Source: Anaeromyxobacter oryzae
GTDB taxonomy: Bacteria; Myxococcota; Myxococcia; Myxococcales; Anaeromyxobacteraceae
Direction of reading: 5' to 3'
Length of the DNA stretch: 64,000 bases
NCBI RefSeq assembly: GCF_023169945.1
Contig: NZ_AP025591.1
Coordinates: 1,324,501-1,388,500 of the forward strand
This document shows, one piece after another, positions 36,291-44,781 of the stretch (its first letter is position 1; each line of letters begins with the position of its first letter). The notes under the pieces are model-generated. The model was not told where the DNA came from and ran no database searches. It worked only from the letters and a program-made list of their open reading frames with translations. Made by a program: the position numbers and the translations under genes.

Positions 36291-37333
36291 GCCTCTCGCG
36301 CCGCGCTCGCCTCGCGCTCGCCCTGGGGGCCGGCGTCGCCGCGGTGGCGCTCGCGGTCGCCGCGTCGTGCCTGTTCGGCGCCCAGCCGGTGTCGCTGCGC
36401 GCCGCCTGGGCGGGCGTCGATCCCGACGCGGCGATCCTCTTCGGCCTCCGCCTGCCGCGCGCGGTCCTCGCCGCCATCGTGGGCTGCGCCCTCGCCGCCG
36501 CGGGCACCGCGCTCCAGGCGCTGCTCCGGAACCCGCTCGCGGAGCCGTTCGTGCTCGGCGTGTCGGGCGGCGCCGCCCTCGGCGGCTCCATCGTCCTCGT
36601 CGCGGCCGCCGGCCTCTCGCGCCTCGCGGGCACCGCCGGTGCGCTGCTCGGGGCGGCGCCGCCGGTCGCGCTGGGCGCCGTCCTCGGCGCCGCGGCGTCC
36701 ACGCTGCTCGTGTTCGGTCTCGGCCGGATCGCCGGCCGCCTCGTGCCCGAGGCGGCGCTCCTCGTCGGCATCGTCTTCAACGCGTTCGTCGCCGGCATCA
36801 TCACGCTCATGAAGATGCTCGTCCCGCCGGAGCAGGCGAGCCGCCTCATGTACTGGCTGCTCGGCGCGGTCGGCTACGAGTCGCCGTCGACGATCGCGCT
36901 CGGCGCGGCGCTCGTCCTGGCCTCGGTCGGCGTCCTGGTGGCGCTCTCGGCGAAGCTGAACCTCCTCACGCTCGGCGACGAGGAGGCCGCCTCGCTGGGC
37001 CTCGACGTGCGCCGGGCGCGCGCGTGGGTCTTCTTCGCCGCGAGCGCGGCGACCGGGGCGGCGGTCGCCCTCGCCGGGATGGTCGGGTTCGTCGGCCTCA
37101 TCGTCCCGCACCTCGTCCGGCGCGTGGTGGGCCCGGACCACCGGCTGCTCCTGCCGGCGTCCGCGCTCTTCGGCGCCGCGTTCCTCGTCTTCGCCGACGT
37201 GGGCGCGCGCCTCGCGTTCCTGCCGCTCGGCACGGAGCCGCCGGTGGGCGCGGTGACCGCGTTCCTCGGCGGCCCCTTCTTCCTGTGGCTCCTCCGGCGC
37301 ACCGCGCGCCCCGCGCCGGAGGTGTCGTCGTGA
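36287..37333 (+). CDS. btuC: Cobalamin ABC transporter permease
   Basis: A 348-residue FecCD/BtuC-family permease with about ten hydrophobic helices. Family motifs are RLPRAVLAAIVGCALAAAGTALQALLRNPLAEPFVLGVSGGAALGG near 60-110, FGLGRIAGRLVP, and the coupling and late segments LGLDVRRARAWVFF and GMVGFVGLIVPHLVRRVVGPDHR. GTG 36287 overlaps the btuF stop. It forms a homodimer in the inner membrane. Confidence 0.92.
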   Translation: MSLSRRARLALALGAGVAAVALAVAASCLFGAQPVSLRAAWAGVDPDAAILFGLRLPRAVLAAIVGCALAAAGTALQALLRNPLAEPFVLGVSGGAALGGSIVLVAAAGLSRLAGTAGALLGAAPPVALGAVLGAAASTLLVFGLGRIAGRLVPEAALLVGIVFNAFVAGIITLMKMLVPPEQASRLMYWLLGAVGYESPSTIALGAALVLASVGVLVALSAKLNLLTLGDEEAASLGLDVRRARAWVFFAASAATGAAVALAGMVGFVGLIVPHLVRRVVGPDHRLLLPASALFGAAFLVFADVGARLAFLPLGTEPPVGAVTAFLGGPFFLWLLRRTARPAPEVSS

Positions 37334-38145
37334 TCGGCGCGCCCCCGCCCCCGACCGCCGAGCCCATCGTCGACGTCCGCGGCGTCTCGTTCCGCTACGG
37401 CGCCCGGGGCGCCCTGGAGAACGTCTCCTTCACCGCGCGCGCCGGGGAGTTCGTCGGTCTCCTCGGTCCGAACGGCGCGGGGAAGTCGACGCTCGTCCGG
37501 CTCGTGGCCGGGCTCGCCGCGCCCTCGGCCGGCTCGGTGCGGCTCGCGGGGCTCGATCCCGCGCACGCACCGCGGCGGGCCGTGGCCCAGGTCTGCGCGC
37601 TCGTCCCCCAGGAGCCACGGATCGGCTGGCCGTTCACCGTGCGCGAGGCGGTGATGATGGGGCGCGCGCCGCGCCAGGGGCTGCTCGCGCTGCCGACCCG
37701 GTTCGACCACGGCGCGGTCCAGGGCGCGCTCGCGGCCTGCGATCTCGTCCACCTCGCCGATCGCCGCCTGGACGCGCTCTCGGGCGGCGAGCGCCGGCGG
37801 GTCTTCTTCGCGCGAGCGCTCGCGCAGGAGCCGCGCGTGCTCCTCCTCGACGAGCCGACCGCGTTCCTCGACCTCGGTCACCAGGTCATGGTGATGCGGA
37901 TGGCGGAGGTCGCCGCGCGCGGCGGGCTCTGCGTCGTCGCCGTACTGCACGACCTGAACCTCGCCGCGGCGGCGTGCGATCGCCTCGTCGTGCTGTCGCG
38001 CGGGCGCGTCGTCGCGGAGGGTCCGCCCGCCGACGTGCTCACCGCGGAGCGCGTCCGCGAGGTCTGGGACGTGCCGGTGTGGCGCGGCGAGAACGGCGTC
38101 ACGGGCGCGCCCGTCGTGCTGCCGGCGCTGCCCAGGGATCGCTGA
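37330..38145 (+). CDS. btuD: Cobalamin ABC transporter ATP-binding protein
   Basis: A 271-residue ABC ATPase. Walker A is GPNGAGKST near 49-57, then a Q loop in VPQEPRIGWPFTV, signature LSGGERRRVFFARAL near 155, Walker B RVLLLDEPTAFLDLGHQ and the switch His in VLHDLNLAAA. GTG 37330 overlaps the btuC stop. It is the last gene of the riboswitch-controlled operon; its stop is followed by G-rich sequence without a clear terminator before the convergent gene. Confidence 0.92.
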   Translation: MIGAPPPPTAEPIVDVRGVSFRYGARGALENVSFTARAGEFVGLLGPNGAGKSTLVRLVAGLAAPSAGSVRLAGLDPAHAPRRAVAQVCALVPQEPRIGWPFTVREAVMMGRAPRQGLLALPTRFDHGAVQGALAACDLVHLADRRLDALSGGERRRVFFARALAQEPRVLLLDEPTAFLDLGHQVMVMRMAEVAARGGLCVVAVLHDLNLAAAACDRLVVLSRGRVVAEGPPADVLTAERVREVWDVPVWRGENGVTGAPVVLPALPRDR

Positions 38146-38197
38146 CGGTCGGCAGGTGGGGGGGGCGCAGCGGGCGGGAGGGCGCAGGCCCCCGTCG

Positions 38198-39088
38198 CTA
38201 CTGGAACAGGAAGATCCGCAGCGACGCCGCGATCTGCCGGGCCGACTTCGAGTCGACGCTCTGCCGGTAGCCGACGTCCAGCGCGATGCCGCTCCGCGAG
38301 ACGAGCCCCGTACCGACCGACCACCACTTCGTGTCGAGCACCTCGTCGATGAGGAACCCGCCCCGGACCGGCACGAGGCTCCCGAGCAGCAGCTCCGCGC
38401 CGAAGCCGTAGCGGTTCTTCGTCCCGCCCTTCCCGGTCCCTCCGGACGCGACCTGACCGCGGTCGAAGTCGGCGCGCCAGTCCGCGGTGACCTGGAACAG
38501 CTGCTCGCTCCCGATGGCGAGCCCGGCGCCGACGCCCATCGGCGCGACGAGGTCCTTCGCGATCGGGATGAGGTTGTAGCCGGTGGCGCCGATCGACACG
38601 TAATCGGCCGCCTGCCAGAAGATGCCGGCGTCGAGCGTCGCCGCGTTCACGGGCTGCGGGCCGTGGAGCGAGTAGTACTTGCCGGCGACGCCCACCAGGA
38701 ACTTCTCGACGAGGGGCCCTGCGATGGCGGAGGTCCAGAGGTTTCCCTGGTAGAGCCCCTCCCCCGACCGCGCGTAGGCGACCGCCGCCGTCATCGGGCC
38801 GGACGTCGAGTCGACCACGGAGCCCCCGAAGAACTGATCCACCGTCGTCGCACCGCGGCGATCGAACAGGACCGACCCGTCGACGGAGTAGCGCTTGCGC
38901 GCCGCGAGCGCCGCGGGGTTCACGTAGATGCCGTCGTTCCCCTGCGCGACGCCGATCCCCGACGAGAGGCCGAGCGTACGGGCGCCGACGAGATCTGGGA
39001 TGCCACCCGGCGGCGGCGGCTCCGCCGCGGAGGCCGCGCCTGCGGCGAGAAGGATCAGCGCGGCGAGGACCGTCGTTCCGATACGCAC
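38198..39088 (-). CDS. Outer-membrane beta-barrel protein, hypothetical
   Basis: A 296-residue exported protein. The signal peptide TTVLAALILLAAGAASAA is followed by GARTLGLSSGIGVAQGNDGIYVNPAALAARKRYSVDG, which matches the N-terminus of PorV/FadL-related conserved barrels (G-x-N-x-x-x-x-x-NPA). Amphipathic strands follow and the last residues are ASLRIFLFQ, a BAM-type aromatic end. GTG 39088 is chosen because the signal peptide starts there. Cargo unknown. It is divergent from the TraR-type gene. Confidence 0.7.
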   Translation of the reverse strand: MRIGTTVLAALILLAAGAASAAEPPPPGGIPDLVGARTLGLSSGIGVAQGNDGIYVNPAALAARKRYSVDGSVLFDRRGATTVDQFFGGSVVDSTSGPMTAAVAYARSGEGLYQGNLWTSAIAGPLVEKFLVGVAGKYYSLHGPQPVNAATLDAGIFWQAADYVSIGATGYNLIPIAKDLVAPMGVGAGLAIGSEQLFQVTADWRADFDRGQVASGGTGKGGTKNRYGFGAELLLGSLVPVRGGFLIDEVLDTKWWSVGTGLVSRSGIALDVGYRQSVDSKSARQIAASLRIFLFQ

Positions 39089-39129
39089 CCGCCGAGGATA
39101 CGGGCCGGTCGCTCCCCCGGCAAGGACGC

Positions 39130-39159
39130 TTGTCGCACCTTTCACGATCGCGCTAGGGT
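39130..39159 (+). promoter_or_regulatory. Promoter of the DksA/TraR-type gene
   Basis: -35 TTGTCG (39130-39135), 18-nt spacer, -10 TAGGGT (39154-39159). A normal leader with GGAGGT precedes ATG 39186. Confidence 0.55.
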
Positions 39160-39185
39160 CGATCTCACCCGGCGCGGAGGTCCCC

Positions 39186-39539
39186 ATGCGCAAGCGCGAG
39201 ACGGACCGGTACAGGAGCCTGCTCGAGACGCAGCTTGCGTCGCTGGTGGGGCAGGGCGAGAAGGCCGTCCACGACATGGTGGGCACCGGTGGCGGCGAGA
39301 TCCCCGACCCGAACGATCGCGCGACCGCCGAGGAGAACCGGAACTGGTCGCTCCGGCTCCGCGATCGCGATCGCAAGCTCATCGGCAAGATCCACCAGGC
39401 GCTCGAGCGGCTCGAGTCGGGCACGTTCGGCAAGTGCACCGCGTGCGGTCGCGTCATCGCCCCTGCGCGGCTGCGCGCGCGGCCGGTGACCGATCTCTGC
39501 ATCGACTGCAAGACCGAGGCGGAACAGGTGGAGAGATAG
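39186..39539 (+). CDS. DksA/TraR C4-type zinc-finger protein
   Basis: A 117-residue RNA-polymerase secondary-channel type protein. An N-terminal coiled region (YRSLLETQLASLVG) and an acidic segment (IPDPNDRATAEENRN) precede a C4 zinc finger, CTACGRVIAPARLRARPVTDLCIDCK (4 Cys), with FGKCTACG typical of the family. The DxxDxA tip of true DksA is not evident, though PDPNDRAT resembles it. The start ATG 39186 is after GGAGGTCCCC. It probably modulates transcription initiation. Confidence 0.85.
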   Translation: MRKRETDRYRSLLETQLASLVGQGEKAVHDMVGTGGGEIPDPNDRATAEENRNWSLRLRDRDRKLIGKIHQALERLESGTFGKCTACGRVIAPARLRARPVTDLCIDCKTEAEQVER

Positions 39540-39622
39540 CCGCCCCGACGCTCCGGGGCGGCTCGGCCGGACCGCTCGACCCGCTGGTTCACCGGCGCCC
39601 CCCGGGCTAGATTGCCCGGACC

Positions 39623-40492
39623 ATGGCGACGAAGAAGATCCGCAAGGCCGTCATCCCCGCGGCGGGGCTCGGGACGCGGTTCCTGCCCGCGACGAAGGCC
39701 GTCCCCAAGGAGCTGCTCCCGATCGTGGATACCCCCACGATCCAGTACATCGTCGCGGAGGCGGTCGCGGCTGGCGTGCGCGACGTCATCCTGATCTGCG
39801 CGCGCGGGAAGGACTCGATCGTCGATCACTTCGACATCGCGGGCGAGCTCGAGGCGCACCTCGAGCGCGCGGGGAAGCACGAGCTCAGGAAGCAGATGCG
39901 GGACATCGCCCACATGGCGAACATCGTCACCGTCCGGCAGCAGGAGCCGCTCGGCCTCGGTCACGCCGTGCTCTGCGCGAAGGACCTCGTGGGCGACGAG
40001 CCGTTCGTGGTGATGCTCGGCGACGACATCATCGACGCGAAGGTCCCGGGCACGAAGCAGCTCGCGGACTGCTGGGAGCGGCACGGGCTCGGCACCATCG
40101 CGCTCATGGACGTGCCGCGCGACGAGACGCACATGTACGGCATCGCGGCCGGCCAGAAGATCGACGACCGCACGATCCGGATCGACCGGCTCGTCGAGAA
40201 GCCGAAGCAGGACCCGCCGTCGACGCTCGCCGTCATCGGCCGGTACGTGCTGCCCCCGCGCATCTTCGAGATCCTGGAGGGCGTGCGCCCGGGCGTGGGC
40301 GGCGAGATCCAGCTCACCGACGCGCTCGCCGTCCTCGCCCGCGAGCAGGGGCTCCTCGGCTACCGGTTCGAGGGCGAGCGCTACGACGCCGGCGACCGCT
40401 TCGGCTACCTGAAGGCGAACATCATGTACGCGCTGAAGCGGCCCGAGCTCGCCGAGCCGCTGCGGGCGCTGCTCGAGGAGATCGAGAAGTGA
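39623..40492 (+). CDS. galU: UTP-glucose-1-phosphate uridylyltransferase
   Basis: A 289-residue nucleotidyltransferase making UDP-glucose for envelope polysaccharides. The nucleotide-binding signature AAGLGTRFLPATKAVPKELLPIVDTPTIQYIVAEA starts at about residue 10. LGDDIIDAK (metal/UTP site), RLVEKPKQDPPS and GGEIQLTDALAVLAREQG are present. TAGATT (39608-39613) ends 9 nt before ATG 39623, and no Shine-Dalgarno sequence is visible, which suggests a near-leaderless mRNA. It overlaps the following secreted-protein gene by 4 bp. Confidence 0.95.
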   Translation: MATKKIRKAVIPAAGLGTRFLPATKAVPKELLPIVDTPTIQYIVAEAVAAGVRDVILICARGKDSIVDHFDIAGELEAHLERAGKHELRKQMRDIAHMANIVTVRQQEPLGLGHAVLCAKDLVGDEPFVVMLGDDIIDAKVPGTKQLADCWERHGLGTIALMDVPRDETHMYGIAAGQKIDDRTIRIDRLVEKPKQDPPSTLAVIGRYVLPPRIFEILEGVRPGVGGEIQLTDALAVLAREQGLLGYRFEGERYDAGDRFGYLKANIMYALKRPELAEPLRALLEEIEK

Positions 40493-41250
40493 CCGCCCGC
40501 CGCGCGGTCGCCGCGCTCGCGCTCGCGGCGGCCCTCCCGGCGCTCGCGTACGTTCTCCCCCCCGCCGCGATCCTGCGCCGGCTCGGCGAGCGCCGCGCCG
40601 CGCTCGAGCTGTCGGCCCTCGAGGTCACGGGCACGGTCCAGCTCCTCGGGCCCGCCGCCGACCGGCTCGCGTCGGTGGGCGTCCCGCGGCCCCCCGGCGG
40701 CGAGCTCTCCGCGCCGGCGCGCTTCCTCATGAAGATCCCGGGCCGCTGCCGGCTCGAGCTCGCGCTGCCCGAGGTCGCGGAGGCGGCTCGCCCCTTCGTC
40801 GCGGTCCGGGACGGCGCGGTCACCGGCCGCGGCGGCCTCGACGCGGTGCCGGCGGCGGTCGCGCTCGTCCGCTCGACCTGCGCCCTCATCGGCCAGTCGA
40901 CGCAGGGCGACGCGACGGACGTGTACGCGAGCGTCCTCGCCCGCCGCGGCGTCGCCCTCACCGACGCGAGCCTGGGCCGGTTCGACGGCCGGATCGCCTA
41001 CGTCATCGGCGGGCGCGAGCGGGACGCGAAGCCGCTGCTGTTCGTGGACAAGGACGGCTTCCAGCCGCTCCGGCTGGTCTCGCCCGAGGGCGGGGCGCTC
41101 CAGGACGTGCGGCTCCTCGGCTGGGGCTCGAACGTCGGCGGCGACTGGTTCCCGCGCGCGGTGGAGGTCCTGGAGGGCGGAGCCCTGAGGCTCCGCTTCA
41201 CGACCGACCACGCGCAGGCGAACCCGAAGATCGCGGACGGGATGTTCTAG
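40489..41250 (+). CDS. Secreted hypothetical protein cotranscribed with galU
   Basis: A 253-residue exported protein. The signal peptide RRAVAALALAAALPALA is followed by a helix and long beta-rich region (LEVTGTVQLLGPAADRLAS, FLMKIPGRCRLELALPEV, RIAYVIGGRERDAKPLLFVDKDGFQPLRLV, VEVLEGGALRLRFTTDHAQANPKI). The alternation resembles LolA-type outer-membrane lipoprotein carrier folds, but this is only an impression. GTG 40489 overlaps the galU stop. Confidence 0.6.
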   Translation: MTARRAVAALALAAALPALAYVLPPAAILRRLGERRAALELSALEVTGTVQLLGPAADRLASVGVPRPPGGELSAPARFLMKIPGRCRLELALPEVAEAARPFVAVRDGAVTGRGGLDAVPAAVALVRSTCALIGQSTQGDATDVYASVLARRGVALTDASLGRFDGRIAYVIGGRERDAKPLLFVDKDGFQPLRLVSPEGGALQDVRLLGWGSNVGGDWFPRAVEVLEGGALRLRFTTDHAQANPKIADGMF

Positions 41251-41274
41251 GGGCGGCGGCGCCGTGGAGCGGCG

Positions 41275-41470
41275 CCCGTTCCCGTGACCGTACACGTGCC
41301 CGATCCCGGGCCCGATTCCCGCCTCCCGTGGCCCCTGGCCCGTCCCACGTGACCGGACCCGGCACGAGCGCCGAACGGTACGGCACGGAAACGATGTGGG
41401 CGCCGGCGGGCACCGGCCCGGGGCAGGGCCCACGGCCCACGGGCCACGGGACCCGGCTCACGGGAACGGG
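41275..41470. repeat. About 196-bp imperfect foldback (inverted-repeat) element
   Basis: The ends form a perfect 13-bp inverted repeat: CCCGTTCCCGTGA (41275-41287) and TCACGGGAACGGG (41458-41470). Inside, 41325-41343 and 41432-41450 are inverted copies with 17 of 19 matches. The interval lies between convergent genes and holds no gene. It could be a structured RNA, a double terminator or a MITE-like remnant. CACGGT repeats continue to about 41510. Confidence 0.65.
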
Positions 41471-41535
41471 TGGCGGGCACGATCACGGTCACGGCGACGG
41501 TCACGGGATGACGTCACCTTTCATCGTCCCGTCCC

Positions 41536-43023
41536 CTACGCCGTCGCCAGCTCCCCGTCTCCGCTCCCGCCCTCGTCGCCCGAGTCCGGCTCGACGTCGC
41601 TCCGGTACTTCCGGAGCACGCGCTTGAAGTTCGAGCGGTCCATCCCGGCCTTCCGCGCGGCGGCGGAGATGTTGTTGTCGCACGCCCGCATGAGCGCCTC
41701 GACGTAGCTCTTCTCGAAGCGCCGGAGCGCCTGCTCCTTCGCGGCGGCGTAGGACAGCGTGAGCCACGCGCTCTCGTCGCCGTTCGCGGGCGCCTCGCGG
41801 ACGAGCGGCGCGGTGCGACCCGTGACGGCCGGCGGGAGATCGGTCGGGCCGATCGCCTCGCCGCGGCAGAGGACGACGGCCCGCTCGATGGCGTTCTCGA
41901 GCTCGCGGACGTTGCCCGGCCAGCGATAGCCACAGAGCAGCTCGATGGCCTCCGGCGCGACCGTGCGGACCTTCTTCCCGAGGCGCTCCGCGTACCGGCG
42001 GAGGAAGTGATGGGCGAGGAGCGGGATGTCCTCGACGCGCTCGCGGAGCGCGGGGAGCGGCACGTTGATGACGTTCAGCCGGTAGAAGAGGTCCTCGCGG
42101 AACTTGCCGCCCTTGACGAGCTTCGGGAGATCCCGGTGCGTGGCCGCGATCACGCGGACGTCGACCTTCACGGAGTCCGCCGAGCCGACGCGCTTCAGCT
42201 CGCCCTCCTGCAGCACGCGGAGGAGCCGCACCTGCGTCGCGGGCGGGATGTCGCCGATCTCGTCGAGGAAGATCGTGCCGCCGTCCGCGGCGTCGAAGAG
42301 GCCCTTCTGGTCGCGCTGCGCGCCGGTGAAGGCCCCCTTCACGTGGCCGAAGAGCTCGGACTCGAGCAGCGTCTCGGTGAGCGCGCCGCAGTTCAGGGCG
42401 ACGAACGGGTGGCCGCGCCGCGGGCTCTTCGCGTGCAGCGCGCGGGCGACGAGCTCCTTCCCCGTGCCGCTCTCGCCGGTGACGAGCACGGTCGTGGCGC
42501 TGTAGGCCACGGCGTCGATCATCCGCGCGACCTCGCGGATCGGCGCGGAGTTGCCGACGATGCCGTCGCCCTGCGGGCCGCTGGCGCGCTCGCGGAGCGC
42601 CGACTCCAGCTGCCGGTTCCGGTCGAACAGCATCTTCCGCTCGGCGGCCTTCGCCACGGCGCGGGCGACGAGCTCCACGTCGTCGAACGGCTTCGTGAGG
42701 TAGTCGTACGCACCGGACCGGACGGCGGCGAGCGCCGTCTCCACCGTGGCGTGGCCGGTCATCATGATGACCTCCACCTCCGGACGGCGGTGCTTCACGG
42801 CGTTCAGGAGCTCGAGGCCCGAGAGCTGGGGCATCTTGATGTCGAGCAGCGCGACGTCGAAGTCCTCCTGCGCGAGCTTCTGCGTCGCCGTGATGGGCGA
42901 GTCGAGCCCCAGCACGTCGTAGCCCTTCTTGCGCAGCAGCGCCTCCAGCGCGCGGAGCAGCGTCGGCTCGTCGTCGACGACGAGCACGCGCACGGGTTTC
43001 TGCTCGACGGCCTCGGTGATCAT
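41536..43023 (-). CDS. NtrC-family sigma54-dependent response regulator
   Basis: A 495-residue activator. The receiver has the acidic pair VVDDEP and phospho-Asp in VALLDIKMP near 59. The AAA+ domain has Walker A GESGTGKE near 170, the sigma54-contact loop GAFTGAQ, Walker B GGTIFLDEIGD and the arginine-finger region VRELENAIERAVVL. The C-terminal Fis-type HTH is NNISAAARKAGMDRSNFKRVLRKY. ATG 43023 overlaps the stop of the upstream kinase gene (ATGA), so the two are partners. The target genes are unknown. Confidence 0.94.
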   Translation of the reverse strand: MITEAVEQKPVRVLVVDDEPTLLRALEALLRKKGYDVLGLDSPITATQKLAQEDFDVALLDIKMPQLSGLELLNAVKHRRPEVEVIMMTGHATVETALAAVRSGAYDYLTKPFDDVELVARAVAKAAERKMLFDRNRQLESALRERASGPQGDGIVGNSAPIREVARMIDAVAYSATTVLVTGESGTGKELVARALHAKSPRRGHPFVALNCGALTETLLESELFGHVKGAFTGAQRDQKGLFDAADGGTIFLDEIGDIPPATQVRLLRVLQEGELKRVGSADSVKVDVRVIAATHRDLPKLVKGGKFREDLFYRLNVINVPLPALRERVEDIPLLAHHFLRRYAERLGKKVRTVAPEAIELLCGYRWPGNVRELENAIERAVVLCRGEAIGPTDLPPAVTGRTAPLVREAPANGDESAWLTLSYAAAKEQALRRFEKSYVEALMRACDNNISAAARKAGMDRSNFKRVLRKYRSDVEPDSGDEGGSGDGELATA

Positions 43024-44594
43024 GACGTGATGTCCTCCCTGTCCTTCCGCTGGTGCGCCGCTGGCAGCTCGACGACGAAGCAGGCGCCCTGGTCCGGGCC
43101 CGACTCGGCGCGGATCGAGCCGCCGTGCTCCTCGGCGATCTGGTAGCAGATGGAGAGGCCGAGCCCGGTGCCCTGCCCCTCCGGCTTGGTGGTGAAGAAT
43201 GGCTCGAAGATCCGCTTGGCGATCTCCGGCCGGATGCCCGGCCCGGAGTCGGTGACCGACAGCCGGACGCGGCCGGGGTCGGACGCGCCGGTCGTGAGGA
43301 CGACCCGCCCCTCGCCGCCCATCGCCTGCAGCGCGTTCACGAGGAGGTTCACCGCGATCTGCTGGAGCTGGTTCGCGTTCGCGAGGGCGACCGCGGGCTC
43401 GTACCGGCGGACCACCTCGAAGCGGCCGCCCTTGAGCTGCGACGAGAGCAGGAACAGCGCGTCCTCGAACACCTGCGACAGCTCCACCGGCCCCTTCTCC
43501 TCCTCGCGCGGGCGGCGCGAGAAGCGGAGCAGCGACTCGACGATGCGCTTCGCGCGGTTCGCCGCGTCCTGGATGAGCCGGAGGTTCTCGATGTCGTCGG
43601 CGGAGCGCTCCTCGCGGCTCATGAGCTGCGCGAAGGCGAGGATGCCGCCGAGGGGGTTGTTGATCTCGTGGGCGACGCCGCCCGCGAGCTGGCCGACCGC
43701 GGACATCTTCTCCGCGTGGAACAGGCGCCGCGTGACCTCGCGCTCGTCGGTCACGTCCTTGTAGACGACGACCGTGACGCTCTCGGCCTCGAAGGGGAAC
43801 GACCGCACGAGCCAGGTGCGCTCGCCGAACCTCGCCTCGCGCTCCGCCGCGCCGCCCCGGGGGAGGGCGCAGCGCGAAGGGCACGGGAGCGCGCCGAAGC
43901 CGTGCTCGGCGCACCGCAGGCCGTTCAGGAGGTTGATCTGCACGCCCGCGGCGCGCGCGAACGCCGCGTTCGCCCGGACGACCTCGCAGCCGCCGTCGCG
44001 CATGATCGCGAGCGGATCGCCGATCGCGTCGAAGCAGGCGCGCCACTCCTGGGCGGCGCGCACGAGGGCCTGCGAGCGCGCGGCGAGCTGGCCGTCGAGG
44101 TCGCGGTTCAGGCGCTCGAGCTCCGCGTTGCGCTGCGCGACGAGCTTCTGCAGGCGCGCGTTCTCCTCGACGATCCAGTACTGGTCGACCGCGCTCTGGA
44201 TGGTGATGAGGAGGTGCCCGTCGTCCCACGGCTTCCAGATGAACCGGTAGATCTCGGACTGGTTCACCGCCTCCTCGATCGCCGTCGAGTCGGCCTGGCC
44301 CGTGAGGAGGACGCGCTGCACGCGCGGCCAGCGCTCCTTCACCTCGCGGAGCAGCTCCACCCCGGACATGCCCGGCATGCGGTAGTCGGAGACCACCACC
44401 TGCACCGGCTCCGCCTCGAGGATCCGCAGCGCTCCCGGCGCGTCCGGGACGTCGAGCACGCGGCACCGCGCGCGACGGAGCACCCGCCGCAGCGCGCGGC
44501 GGACGTGCTCGTCGTCGTCGACGATGAGGAGCGTGGACTCGGGGGCCGAGTCCGGGCGCAGGCCCACTCCCCTCTGGTGAACCGCTGACTCCAT
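43020..44594 (-). CDS. Receiver-PAS-histidine kinase partner of the NtrC-type regulator
   Basis: A 524-residue soluble kinase. It begins with a receiver domain (STLLIVDDDEHVRRALR, VVVSDYRMPGMSGVELL, LLTGQADSTAIEEAV, IWKPWDDGHL), then a coiled linker, a PAS-like region with four cysteines (RCAEHGFGALPCPSRC), HisKA with phospho-His in GGVAHEINNPLGGILAF, and HATPase (NLLVNALQAMGGEG, GTGLGLSICYQIAEEHGG). ATG 44594 is used because the frame upstream lacks coding character. The N-terminal receiver means it takes a phosphate signal from elsewhere. The Cys cluster might bind metal or sense redox state (inference). Confidence 0.9.
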   Translation of the reverse strand: MESAVHQRGVGLRPDSAPESTLLIVDDDEHVRRALRRVLRRARCRVLDVPDAPGALRILEAEPVQVVVSDYRMPGMSGVELLREVKERWPRVQRVLLTGQADSTAIEEAVNQSEIYRFIWKPWDDGHLLITIQSAVDQYWIVEENARLQKLVAQRNAELERLNRDLDGQLAARSQALVRAAQEWRACFDAIGDPLAIMRDGGCEVVRANAAFARAAGVQINLLNGLRCAEHGFGALPCPSRCALPRGGAAEREARFGERTWLVRSFPFEAESVTVVVYKDVTDEREVTRRLFHAEKMSAVGQLAGGVAHEINNPLGGILAFAQLMSREERSADDIENLRLIQDAANRAKRIVESLLRFSRRPREEEKGPVELSQVFEDALFLLSSQLKGGRFEVVRRYEPAVALANANQLQQIAVNLLVNALQAMGGEGRVVLTTGASDPGRVRLSVTDSGPGIRPEIAKRIFEPFFTTKPEGQGTGLGLSICYQIAEEHGGSIRAESGPDQGACFVVELPAAHQRKDREDITS

Positions 44595-44781
44595 GGCGTC
44601 CCGACCAGGGCCTGCATGGTGTGGTCCATTGTCACCGGACCGACCGCGCCCTGTTGTCGGGCAGTTGCCCGGAGCACCGTCCGGGTGAGGCACTGCCCGG
44701 GGTCATACCATACCCATCAGTGAACGGGATCAGGGTCGGCCCGACCCATGACCTGGATCAGCGGTTCTCGCCGATCAGCGT

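Noticed and set aside
44640..44740. Sigma54 promoter or tandem operators upstream of the receiver-kinase gene
   Set aside because: CGGGCA-GT-TGCCCG and a related GGCACTGCCCGG are present, but no proper TGGCAC-N5-TTGC spacing was found; too weak to annotate.
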